A stretch of 64,000 nucleotides of DNA from Mytilus trossulus (Eukaryota > Mollusca > Bivalvia > Mytilida > Mytilidae). Made by a program: the position numbers and the translations under genes. Shown here piece after piece: positions 13,246 through 24,085 of this stretch. The first letter of the stretch is position 1. Each line of letters starts with the position of its first letter. The notes below the pieces were generated by a model that saw only the letters and a list, made by a program, of their open reading frames with translations, did not search any database and was not told the DNA's origin. Where the stretch lies: NCBI RefSeq assembly GCF_036588685.1, contig NC_086381.1, positions 67,959,436-68,023,435 on the forward strand, read 5' to 3'.

Positions 13246-13825
13246 TTTCTGTTTTTATAACTATTACAACATCATAATTAAAATCAAACTACACTTTAAA
13301 AGTAAAAACTACAAAACAAAGAAACAAAGCAGTAAGTCCGATAAAACATACGAATTGAGAAACAATCGAGGAATTTAAGGAAAACATTGATAGAAAATTT
13401 CGTGAAAAGTATTTGAAGGTTGTGATTCTCAACTGTCTTTAAAATAAAAACAATGTTTCACCCAATAATTAACCACTCTTTTTCATTTCCCCCTTTCACT
13501 GCGCTTATTAGAAATTTGACGATAGGTTAACGAAAGTAAACATGATTAAGGAAAAGGAAATTATAATTTTTAAAATGCAATCGCTATAATGAAAAACAAA
13601 ACCTTAAAAACAGGTACTAGATAGCTTTAGATTATTGAAACAGGAGTAAACATCACTATCTATTAAACTGCCAACAATTAAAATAACTAATTCCGTTAAA
13701 TTTGAATATAAAATTAAATCTTTCAGGTTATTATTAAATCTTCTTCAAAAGAGACTGATATATTTTTCCTTTACCTGACCACTAATTAATGCGCAACGTA
13801 TAAAAATAAATGTAGACATACAGAC

Positions 13826-14242
13826 ATAGATATAGGAAGATGTGGTGTGAGTGCCAATGAGACAACTCTCCATCCAAATAACAATTTAAAAAGTAAACCA
13901 TTATAGGTTAAAGTACGGCCTTCAACACGGAGCCTTGGCTCACACCGAACAACAAGCTATAAAGGGCCCCAAAATTACTAGTGTAAAACCATTAAAACGG
14001 GAAAACCAACGGTCTAATCTATATAAACAAAACGAGAAACGAGAAACACTTATATATTACATAAACAAACGACAACTACTGTACATCAGATTCCTGACTT
14101 AGGACAGGTGCAAACATTTGCAGCGGGATTAAACGTTTTAATGGATCCAAACTTCTCCCTTTTTCTGAAACAATAGCATAACATCACAACATAGAAAAAC
14201 ATACAATAAAATATCAATTGACAGACTTAACTCAATCAAATA
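13826..14242 (+). repeat. Dispersed repeat, partner of 16176-16590
   Basis: Contains GTGCCAATGAGACAACTCTCC, GGCCTTCAACACGGAGCC and ATTCCTGACTTAGGACAGG, the ordered segments of the mussel repeat family also seen at 12345-12700 and 15410-15850. A short piece of the family is also at 8945-9055. Confidence 0.6.
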
Positions 14243-15409
14243 AATGATTCCCACAATGTACGCTTTATTTACCGAATTCTAAAACCACATTTACACTTCG
14301 CGGATAAAAAAATATTTTTAATCGATCGTCTCTCAAACTTTGTTCAATAATTTTAGCTTCTAGAAAACCAGTAATTTTCTGAATTTTGCATTTATCAGCT
14401 TCCGACAAATCAACTGTCAATCAATGTAAAACTATTGTAGATTGACACATGACGAACTAAAAGTTGTACACTACATAACAAAAACAAAAGTTTGGGGTGG
14501 ATACATTTAGATATATGTCCAATGTCAATTTCTACGTTAACATGCAATTTACTGTTGGTAAAAGTTTGTCATAACCGTTCTTCAGCTTTTTGATGTTGAA
14601 TATAATGCTGCATAACATATTTGCAATGAAAACAATAGTGTCAATCGTTGTGTAACGATGTTTAATTTATGACAATTTGTTAAAAGAAACCGATTCAAGG
14701 TAAAATAAAAACGGATAGATAATCACGACCCCTGAACAAAAACGGCACAAATAGATTTATATGCATTGCATGCTAGACCCATTTTAAGATTTCTCATTGG
14801 GTCAATATTACTAAATCGATAACGATACAAACTAGCGGGCAAGGATCAATAGAAACAGAAACAATAATTGTTGATTGATTTATGATGGTAAATATTAATT
14901 TTGTTTAAAAATTTAGTTTTCAGTCATTTTTACCTCAGAACTCTTTTGGAACACTGTTTGTGTAAAGCCTCGGTCACACCTTACCGGATAGCTCGAACGG
15001 ACGCCTAACGGATAACTTTTTTTCAATCCGTTCATGTCCGTTAGACGTCCGTTCCTATCCGTTAGACGTCCGTCCATATCTGTTGCATGTCCGTCAAACG
15101 TCCGTTTTATCCGTTGACGTCCGTTCTGTCCGGTGGAAAATTTTGAGCATGTTCAAAACTTTGAACGAACGTCCAACGGACAAAATGTCCGTTGGACGTC
15201 CGTTGTACGTCCATTAGGCGTCCGTTTTGTACGGTACTCGTCCGTTTCGTTTCCGTTTTGTATCCGTTACGTGTTCGTTATACATCCGTTGGAGGTCTGG
15301 CAGATAAATTCACCAACGGACTTCTAACGGACGTCTAACGATTAAAACGGATATTGAACGAATGTGAAACGGACAAAACGTATGCTGAACGGATCTGAAA
15401 CGGATAAAT

Positions 15410-15850
15410 ATAAAAAAGAAGATGTGGTATTATTGCAAAGGAGACAAATCTCCACAAGAGACAAAAATACACATAAATTAACAATTTTAGGTAACTGTAC
15501 GGCATTCAACAATGACGAAAGCCCATAGCGCATAGTCAGCCATAAAAGACCCCCAAAAACAATGTAAAACAGTTCAAACGAGAAAAATAACGGACCTTTT
15601 TATATAACGTCTTTAGGAAAATACACGAAAAACAAATATGTTACACATAAGCAAACGACAACCACTGAATAACAGGCTCTTGACTTGACACAGGCACATA
15701 CATACCTAATGTGACGGGGTAAAACATGCTAACGGGTTCCAAACCCTCCCCTAACCTGGGACAGTGGTATCATAACAGTACATCATTGGTCATCATTGGA
15801 ACAAACAATAAAAATCAGCTGAAAAAGGTTTAACTCATCAGATGGACAAA
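15410..15850 (+). repeat. Abundant mussel dispersed repeat nested in the MITE
   Basis: It begins near GAAGATGTGGTATTATTGC and contains GGAGACAAATCTCCACAAG, CATAAGCAAACGACAACCAC, then CAGGCTCTTGACTTG and AGTGGTATCATAACAGTAC. The same ordered segments recur at 12345-12700 and, reversed, at 39485-39712. I recognise the family from mussel sequence but cannot place its class. Confidence 0.6.
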
Positions 15851-16175
15851 CATAATGCCAATTTAAAATTTCTACTCAGAAATGCCGATTAATGGTATGT
15901 CAGATTTATTAAGGTTTATCAATTATTATTATTCATAATCGATCTTAGAGACAGGGCACATTTTCACAATCAAGCAGCTGTTATTTAGGTCAGACACTGC
16001 TCTTTAGCTGCATTTTGAAGAACAAACCAAAACCAGCTACACAGAACATTTTCAATATTAATGCAATTTACATGTATTATTATAGTCGCTTTTAATTTTT
16101 TCGTATATCTTGTTTATCCGTTTTATCCGGTACGCTTCCGTTAGGTGTCCGTTTTATGCAGTACTCGTCCGTTGG

Positions 16176-16590
16176 ATAGATAAAGGAAGATTTGGTGTGA
16201 GTGCCAATGAAACAACTCTAAATCCAAATAACAATTTAAAAAATAAACCATTATAGGTTAAAGTACGGCCTTCAACACGGAGCCTTGGCTCACACCGAAC
16301 AACAAGCTATGAAGGGCCCCAAAATTACTAGTGTAAAACCATTCAAACGGGAAAACCAACGGTCTTATCTATATAAACAAAACGAGAAACGAGAAACACG
16401 TATATATTACATAAACAAACGACAACTACTGTACATCAGATTCCTGACTTAGGACAGGTGCAAACATTTGCAGCGGGATTAAACGTTTAAGAGGATCCAA
16501 ACCTTCTCCCTTTTTCTGAAACAATAGCATAACATCACAACATAGAAAAACATACAATAAAATATCAATTGGCAGACTTAACTCAATCAA
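16176..16590 (+). repeat. Dispersed repeat, near-identical to 13826-14242
   Basis: Starts at GATAAAGGAAGATTTGGTGTG and ends near ACTTAACTCAATCAA. Aligned by eye with 13826-14242 it differs at only a handful of bases over about 410. It lies directly after a TCCGTTGGA island of the MITE, so it inserted into that element. Confidence 0.6.
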
Positions 16591-17103
16591 AAAACGTATG
16601 ATAACACAATGAAAGAATAAATTTGATCTGCAATATCTGAATACAAATGCACAGTAAATTAAATATTAGAGACAAACATTCATGACCAAAAAGCTAACAA
16701 ACAAATTCAAACACACTGAGAAATATTTAACCAATCAATGTTCACTTTAGAAAAAAACCCGTTTTTTTATAATCTTGAACTTTATAGAAATGTTGTAAGA
16801 ATAAGTGAAAAATTGAAGATATTACAAATAATCAAAGATGGTGTACAGACAAGATGTACGTTTGACATCCGTTCTGTCCGGTACGTCTCCGTTTCTCGTC
16901 CGTTGCATATCCGTTGCATGTCCGTTATGCATTCGTTAGGCGTCCGTTTTACATCAACGGACTCCAAACGGATAACAATTTTGCCAACGGACAACTTTTA
17001 TTTTCATCCGTTAGACGTCCGTTCGTCTTATCCGGTAAGGTGTGACCGAGGCTTAAGGAGCAACCCATGTCAAAAGCGTGCGCAGAAAGAAGACATGCGT
17101 TAA

Positions 17104-18430
17104 AGGTCAACAAAATATATATGATATTTTTTACTTTATGCGGCCATATTAATTATAGTCAATTAAGCATTTGATTGATAAACGGGACATATCCGTACTT
17201 TTATAGAATTTGACTTACTAATATTTTATTTTTTGAAGACAAGAAGTATGAATATAGTTTGACATTTCTATATATGTTCCGCATTCCGCTCAGGAGATTG
17301 TATTCATTTGTTAATCAGGTGCTTCTTTATCGTCCTCCTCCGAATAATAATCGTTATCATTTTATTATGTCAAATAAATCAATTTATAAGAGAATGTCAA
17401 TCCTGTATGTTTGTCATTGTTGGTGATTTGTAAATTGTAAAGTCATTTTTAGTAAGCTATATACCTGAAAATTAAATAGGGTAAACTATTATTACGCATA
17501 ATATATTAATTGAAAGGCAGTCTTAAAGTATCAATTGTTGTTTAACAAATGAAACAAATATTACAAACTATGGACTCATTATTATGTGTTTGATACGATA
17601 TTTTATAGATTTCGTGGGTGGGGGAACCAATAATTTCAATGTGCAACGCAAAACTACATTTCAATATGCATGTATACAGACAAATTTCAAAACCACAAAG
17701 TCAAATATACCAGAAAATACAATTGTTCCTCAATACAAGAAAATGATACTCACGAAAATTAATAAATAACTTTATATGTGTTTATACTTTTGCAATAACA
17801 AATGCTGCTCCTTAAATTCAGAATTAAGCTGCTACGAACAGCATTAACATAAAACAGTAAATGCAGTCTAACATTTGTATCGAATTGCAACACCAACAAT
17901 GTTAACATACAATATACAGAACAATAGATTTTAGGAATACCTTAACATTTCATTGACCATTTCAGAGAAACTCTACATTATTTTTTTTCTAGACGAATAA
18001 AGAAATCTGGGTATATTAAATATTTTTCTATGCACCGATACGTTGTTGGGAATGTCAGATAAGCCGACAAAAAATTCTACACAGCAGTTTAAAAAAAAAA
18101 GTATATTACACCTTTCATCAACGCCCATTTAGATAGATAGATAGATACTTTATTCTCTAAAACTAGATACAAGTTTACAGAGAAACATACAATATAATTA
18201 CAAACACAATAGTTTTACAATGAGCTTATACCATCTTGATCCTGTTAACAGCGACTACGATTGCATTTTAATAAAAAAATAAAAAAATCCGTGTATTTAA
18301 ATTTTGTCAGCCTAATGGACAAATTTGTATAGAAGCAATTAACTAGCATATATAGATTTTTGTTTGGTTGTAGAAATATTGGGTAGTCATTTGGCTCTGC
18401 AATTAATTTTTTTTACAAGCATGCTTTTTT
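17104..18430. other. Intergenic stretch without a supported gene
   Basis: Nothing seen apart from the small TAGA microsatellite at 18131. AT-rich. Confidence 0.5.
18131..18150. repeat. Short TAGA microsatellite
   Basis: About four and a half TAGA units, AGATAGATAGATAGATAC. Confidence 0.7.
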
Positions 18431-18790
18431 TAATACTTCCATAATTTATATAAACGTTTTTCCTTAAAAACTTGACTTTCATTATTCGCCTGTTTAAAAC
18501 CATAAAGGTTTGATTGGTTGTATCGTAGTTGCGACTTTAGGTGTGTACGGCGATTCAAATTATCATATTGAAAAAGACACACAAAGTGCGACCTCCTTAT
18601 AAGGTTTGAATAGAAGATCACAAACTGGTGAAGCTTAACACATGTCATTATAGGTTTGCAACGTAAAGTAAGACATTTTTGTTGGTACTTTGCAATAACA
18701 ATGTCAACAATAGACACCTAATGACATGTTTATGTCAGGATACATGAGGGTCTACATAGTGTTGATAAAAGGTACATAGTTAACAAATTC
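18430..18790 (-). repeat. Inverted copy of the E-upstream block
   Basis: The minus strand reads GTGTCTATTGTTGACATTG, then CAACAAAAATGTCTTACTTTA, like 13120-13180 and 23730-23800. No promoter or peptide exon was found beside it on either strand. Confidence 0.45.
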
Positions 18791-20055
18791 TACAGTATCG
18801 AAAAAGGAAACGCTTTAATTCCACGAGGTTATATACATGATATATGTAAAGGTAATCCTGAATGAAGTGAGTATCATCTACTATGAAGAGGATGAAACCT
18901 GAGAATAGCACGACTAGCAGCAGTGGATTTTAGATACAATACAAACTATACGTATACTCCGAATTCATTATATATAATCTATATAAATGTACTAATTGAA
19001 ATGTTAATATATAATGGCTTATTTGATTATAACCCTGGTAATAAGACTTGCCACTGAATAACAAAGTCATGTTTAATCTTTCGAAATCGTGAAAGACATA
19101 TATATTCAATTTGTTAGAAATGCAGTATACTTCTATCCCATCGATAACAGTTTTGTACGCTAAACGGTCACGTCTAGTATTCGGGAGGAGCTTAACTTAT
19201 TGTTAAAGGTCAATAGTTAATACGATCCTTGGCATTGTGTTTAAGTGGATACTTGTGTCATTAACAATCCTACCGATTTTCCCTATCTTCCTAAGCAGCT
19301 GTAAGTTCACATACAAAAAATTGTTTAAAATCGCTAAATGCTAACTAGTAGAAAAAAATTAGCTTTATTTATGTACAAATATATACAATATCAAAAAGTT
19401 CTAGCAACTATTCATAAAATATAAAAATATTAACTATACAAAACTCGGATTTCAAGATCTTCTAAGGAATCGGTTAATCGGGTTCAGATGAGATCTGAAA
19501 GAGAAAGAAAAAGATTAACTAATAATAATAAAATAAAAACGTAAAATAATATATATTGACATTATAAAATACTCTAAAATGGGAGGTCTCTTACCACACT
19601 TTGTTAAATATATAAGTTAACACACGTAAATAATATAGAAAAAAATGCATTGTTTCGAATTTTGTGTTAAAAAGAATTAACATCAACAATATATAATACG
19701 TTAACTGAAAGTATAAAGTACTCGAATATCCAACTACTTTGAAAATTGTTAAGAGCATATATTTATTGTATTCGCACATTCAGAATTCGAATTGAAAATA
19801 TCGTATTTCTATCAATATCACTCAAAATCGTTCAGAAAACACGAATACCATGTATAAAGATAACATTTCTTTACAAATGGAGTGAAAGAAAACTGAGTTT
19901 CCGAACTATATAAATGAAGGTGTTCAAATATGATCTGTTAAACAGTCGACGTTTACTGTATAAATAGTATTACAATGCTCCCGTATGAAATAGCAGATGT
20001 TTTAGCCTGAATGAATCTGTAAGAAGAAATATTACACAAAACAAAGAAGGCAATA

Positions 20056-23000
20056 CTAACCGACTGAATTATTCGTTGATTGTAAGGAAGCTGTTTCACA
20101 AATGTTCCTGTAACATCCTCGACATCGTTTGCCATTGTAATAATACAAAGTAGCCATCCTACATCTCGATGGAATTTTTAGTGCGTGACAATCCAAAATA
20201 GGACAACCTCTGTTTAAATAATTCTTGTAGAATTGTATAGCGTCCACCTTTGATTGTCCTGAAGTTAAAAAAAAATATATATCAAATACATTTTACTATT
20301 GCAATTATAATATAAAAAAAAGTATTGACGACATGAACAAAACAAAACAAAACAAAACTGTCCAGTGTTAATATATATTGATTTAAAACACATGTTTGAT
20401 AAAAAAAAAAAGTGAAATATAGTTACATAAAGTAGTATTCTCCTGCCCCTAAGATAACGTATAAAGAAAATCTGAAATTTCAGATTCTTTTCATCAATCA
20501 ATAACTATCTATAGTTCAGTAAAAATCGCAGTTATTTTGTCGGTTATATACACATGGAAAAGAGTATTGCAACACCAAATTGAAATTGTAATTAAAAAAA
20601 GACTCTTTATTTTTTTGTGATATAATTTGGTAAAATAGAACTAGTTAAATTTTATTTCAGTATCACCTAAGTGAGTTTAATCAATAAATATCGACTCGAT
20701 AAGTTTTTATCTGCGTATGCAGCTACTGTACCCGTTTTTATCCTCATCGTTTTTCAACACTTTAAATAACCAAGTTTTTAAAGTTATGTGATTGACACCT
20801 TGTAATGGGTCATTGGCAAACTCTTAACTACAGCAAGACTGCAGACTATCATCATAAGAGAAGCAGGGACGTCGCTGTAACAACTGCACGTTTTGTTAGT
20901 CATCACCATTCCACTATTATTCGTTTTGAGAAAAAAAATCAAGCAATAAACGCTGTTCAAGACCTTCCAAGATAATGAAGACCCCTATGCCATTTGCTAG
21001 GGAAAGTCAAGCATAATGAAAGTTGGTCAGAAGGAAACCCATTGCATACAAGACAATCCTAAAAAGGGAGTGGTGGCCATACAGGAGCATTTTAACAAGA
21101 ACTGTTCGAGATCGACTCATCGCTACTGGTTATCGTGCGATAAGACCATTTCTGAGACCTTTGTTAACGAACAGACACATAGTTTTCCGTATCCAATGTA
21201 GTGCAGAGCGCGCCAAAGTTGGAAATTAGCATCGTGGAGGAAGATCCAATGCTCAAATGGAATTCGGTTCATTTTCCTTGGCCCGATCGTAGCCAGTATT
21301 TGAAACCATATCGAACATATTTTGGGCGAAAAGTGAACGAAGGGACACCAAAGTTCAAACACATCATGAAAAAACAATGCCCTTCATCAGAAATGGTTGC
21401 TGCTAACTTAGCAACAAATTAGTCGATTTATGTCAAGAATCAGAAGACGTTTAGATGCGGTCATTCGTTTGAATGGAGGCTGCGCACAAAGTACTAATTC
21501 TTTAGCGTATAACGATCAACCATGATGTAATCAGTCATTTGACGATTAATTTTGAAATGTCTGACATTGTAAAAGAGGGACGAAAGATACCAAAGGGACA
21601 GTCAAACTCGTAAATCTAAAACAAACTGACAACGCCATGGCTAAAAATGAAAAAGACAAAGTGACCAGAAAACAATAGTACACATGACACAACATAGAAA
21701 ACTAAAGAATAAACAACACGAACCCCACCAAAAACTAGGGGTGATCTCAGGTGCTCCGGAAGGGTAAGCAGATCCTGCTCCACATGCGGCACCCGTCGTG
21801 TTGCTTATGTGATTACAAATCCGGTAAATAGTCTAATTCGGTAGGTCAAATTCATGAAAGGGAAGGGGATTGTAGTTACGACGTAAGGGAAATGTCCGAT
21901 ATCATTTGTGAAACGGTTATTCCATAACGGTCAACCAACTCGTGATGGCGTCCGTAAAATTTACGAAGGGATGATTTCAACTTCACCATTTGGAACTCTT
22001 GGTTTAATAGCTTTCTTGTGAGTAGAGGGGCACAGTTTGTTCCCATTGGGATGCCGACAGTCTGTTGAAAAACACGTCCTCCGAACGTAACAAATATGTT
22101 GGCAATCAAGAAATCAAGCATCTTGATAATATCGGTTTCAGAGAATTTTTTGTTTGAATCAGAATGATTCTTTACAAAGTAGGATTTATCCCTCCCTAAG
22201 ACAAGATACTTGTATCTACGTTGGCTATTCTTTTTTATGAAGCAAATTAATACCAACTCTTTTAATTTGTCTTTTAGTTTGGAATGTGGAATACTTGTGT
22301 AAAGAGTAGAAAAGTCAAATGTTTTAATACTGTTACAAGATGAAAGAGAGTTAGATTGTATTTACGCTAAAAGATCTTTGGAATTTTTAAGTATCCACAT
22401 CTGATTCACGCCACCTCTAGAATATGCAGTTTCACAATAACTTTGAAGCCCGTCTTTGATTGCTGATAAAATGGATGTTAATAATTTAGAAAGGGGTTTC
22501 GTGGAGCACTTGGAAGACCCAGCAATATACCGATGTTTGTAAGGACACTTATGTAGTTTGGGTATCCAATACAGTGATGGAAAATCAAGTTCTTCATCTT
22601 TGGTTGAAATACCAAAGGAACAAAGAACAGACCTATGATTATGTAAGTTCGACTACAGTAAAAGTAAAATGCATTTTTTTGTACAAAAAACACTTCATTT
22701 TGTTATTAAAATTGTGGTTATATAAATCTTTTTTGTTGCAAACATTGCTTGTTCGTTTCAATGCCAATGTTATCATAAACTATGTTGCACTAATACTTTA
22801 CACATTTTTTATTATATTTCGTCCAAAAGAAGAGGCTGATTTTTCAAGTTTTAAAAAATCAAGGTGTTGCAATACTTTTTTCCATGTGTATATTTACATG
22901 ATAAACACGCTTGATAAGACAAGAGACGAAGACAGTATATGCGCAAATGGCACGAAGGGTAGTTTTTTTTACATATAATGTACAATATTTTCATGTTATT

Positions 23001-23139
23001 AAATTCAAGTTCTGCCCAAGAATAAACAAAAATGTATGCCGATTTAAATTGACAGTATTTCTTATGTGAACTTACCTTCTATTATTGGTGTAATCACAAC
23101 CAGTAAAAGGAAAAACAGTATAACTTTTGTAGAATTCAT
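20056..23139 (-). CDS. Diverged six-cysteine paralogue of the array peptides, copy E
   Basis: On the minus strand, exon 1 is 23139-23076 and exon 2 is 20258-20056, joined by a phase-1 GT-AG intron of 2817 bp filled by nested transposons. The 88-residue product starts with a strongly hydrophobic signal peptide (MNSTKVILFFLLLVVITPII) ending near Gly22, followed by Gln23. The mature part has Cys at 40, 45, 54, 67, 70 and 75. It aligns with the array copies (NYLNRGCPIL, then YYNGKRCRGC), but the third cysteine is replaced by Ile50, giving an even number. It is more basic than A-D: ten Lys/Arg against three acidic residues. The stop TAG at 20058-20056 overlaps a GTTAGT donor-like site at 20060. 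If that site is used with the acceptor at 20017, a 44-nt intron removes the stop and adds 15 residues ending at 19970. An intron this short is near or below usual limits, so the TAG is the simpler model. Confidence 0.75.
21023..21420 (+). pseudogene. Tc1-type transposase remnant
   Basis: One frame gives the DNA-binding part, TRTVRDRLIATGYRAIRPF then RPLLTNRH. After a frame change, LKWNSVHFPWPDRSQYL then FGRKV matches the C-terminal PWPxxSPDLxPIEHxW region. The middle, with the first two catalytic Asp, is deleted, and a frameshift falls at the PIEH motif. Not functional. Confidence 0.65.
21571..22615 (-). pseudogene. Penelope-like retroelement with internal deletion, nested in the Tc1 relic
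   Basis: From high to low coordinates the minus strand gives an RT N-terminal region (KLHKCPYKHRYIAGSSKCS, GVNQMWILKNSKDLL, then an in-frame stop, KTFDFSTLYTSIPH). A shifted frame then gives FLIANIFVTFGGRVF and GIPMGTNCAPL. That is joined directly to LTRKLLNQEF and the C-terminal RKFYGRHHELVDRYG. The join removes the segment that should hold the YLDD catalytic motif. The tail 21850-21571 matches that at 1507-1806 and ends at the same CCTCTTTT terminus. Confidence 0.75.
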
Positions 23140-23340
23140 ATTGAACTTCAAGTTGTCTTATGATACGAAAAAAATTGATTTGACAAATAATAACTGTGTT
23201 GTCTTTTATATGAAATTTTGTTGCTAGTACTCTTAACCTTTGTGGAATCTTTGGCAGATTACACATAGACAATGGAAGTGAATCAGATGTTATGTTTTTA
23301 ATAATTTCCAGAAAATGTAAAATCAAACCACAAACTAAAT
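23140..23340 (-). promoter_or_regulatory. Promoter region of copy E
   Basis: On the minus strand it has CTGATTCACTTCCATTG, the same ETS-like box as copies A-D, and about 75 bases on CATATAAAAG as a likely TATA box. The AGGTCA/RUNX-like block of A-D is not present, so E shares only part of the array's control sequence. Its sequence is also matched by the orphan segment at 12.7-12.8 kb. Confidence 0.55.
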
Positions 23341-23405
23341 AGATACATCCTTAAGTACTTTTCCTACTTCAAGGTCAGTAACATTCATGAATATGAATAC
23401 CTTTG

Positions 23406-23492
23406 TCTCAAGGTACAAATCATTAGTATCGTCGACACCCACCTCTGTCTCAAAGTACAAATCATTAGTATCGTCGACACCCACCTCTGTCT
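23406..23492. repeat. Two tandem 42-bp units upstream of copy E
   Basis: The unit TCTCAAGGTACAAATCATTA continues to ACCTCTG and repeats from 23448 with a single G-to-A change, ending in a third TCTCA. It lies about 270 bases above the start of copy E. Confidence 0.75.
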
Positions 23493-23689
23493 CATATATA
23501 ATTCAAGTGAACGCCTTAAAAAAAAGAATAACCCCGAAATAAGTAAAGTTAGTGTAAGGCATGATCAATGTAAATCGTTTCAGAATTTCAATTTATTTAC
23601 TGATTTTTTACAGTATGTGTTATTGATTTTCAATGCAGTGGGCATTGTCCGTACACATATTAGCCCAAAATTTTCATTCTGTACAGGTT

Positions 23690-23900
23690 TGCTTATGTAT
23701 AAACATATGTAAAGCTTGACATATATCTATCGTTAATTGTATGTTTATTGTTATTGTTATTACAAAGTACTAACAAAACTGTCTTACCTTACAATTAAAA
23801 ACCCATAAAGATATGACAAGTTTGTAATTTGGAAATTTAACCTTATATGGAGGTCTTATTTTATTTGTCTTCTAATTTTAAACTCAATACAAAACAAACA
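23690..23900 (+). repeat. Upstream block of copy E
   Basis: Diverged member of the family at 13020-13245 and 18430-18790, lying about 560 bases upstream of the copy E start. Shared segments include TATTGTTATTGTTATTACAAAG and the AGGTCTTATTTTATTTGTCT stretch. Confidence 0.45.
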
Positions 23901-23964
23901 AAATACAAACTAGACAGATAAACTAAAGTAAAATAACGTTTTATTATGGATGTTCAAAAGAACG

Positions 23965-24085
23965 TTGATAGTGATAGGTACCAGGATTATGATTTTAAAC
24001 GCAAGATACGCTTTTTCGTCTTCATAAGACTCATAAGTGACACTCAAATCAAAATAGTTGTAAAGCCAAACAAGCACAAAGAGCA
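23965..24085 (-). repeat. Dispersed repeat (GACGAAACGCGCGTCTGGCG type)
   Basis: The minus strand carries GAGTGTCACTTATGAGTCTTA, then GAAGACGAAAAAGCG and a TACCTATC end. Relatives: 24495-24570 (+), 34565-34740 (+), 45385-45505 (+), 46130-46245 (-) and 57215-57335 (-). A family I recognise as frequent in mussel DNA. Confidence 0.5.

Larger units (their letters stand above)
14966..17053. mobile_element. Second TCCGTT MITE, interrupted by two other repeats
   Basis: Same termini and same TAA duplications (14963-14965, 17054-17056) as the element at 247-1019. The left part (to about 15408) and right part (about 16860 on) carry TCCGTT iterations; a short TCCGTT island survives at 16115-16172. Between them lie a dispersed repeat (15410-15850), unassigned sequence and a second dispersed repeat (16176-16590). 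Confidence 0.7.
20547..22893. mobile_element. Tc1-like DNA transposon relic in the intron of copy E
   Basis: Terminal inverted repeats of about 30 bases with one mismatch: TACACATGGAAAAGAGTATT at the left, continuing GCAACACC, and GGTGTTGCAATAC...CCATGTGTA at the right, both beside TA. Inside, 21023-21420 encodes pieces of a Tc1 transposase. A Penelope-like element (about 21571-22615) has inserted into it. Confidence 0.72.

Noticed and set aside
16738..17103. Open frames on both strands over 16738-17103
   Set aside because: Most of the frame lies in the TCCGTT part of the MITE, whose short repeats give Val-Arg-rich chance frames on either strand.
20553..20582. GTATTGCAACACC near the 3' side of copy E considered as a regulatory element
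   Set aside because: Its inverted partner at 22863-22892 shows it is a Tc1-type terminal repeat.
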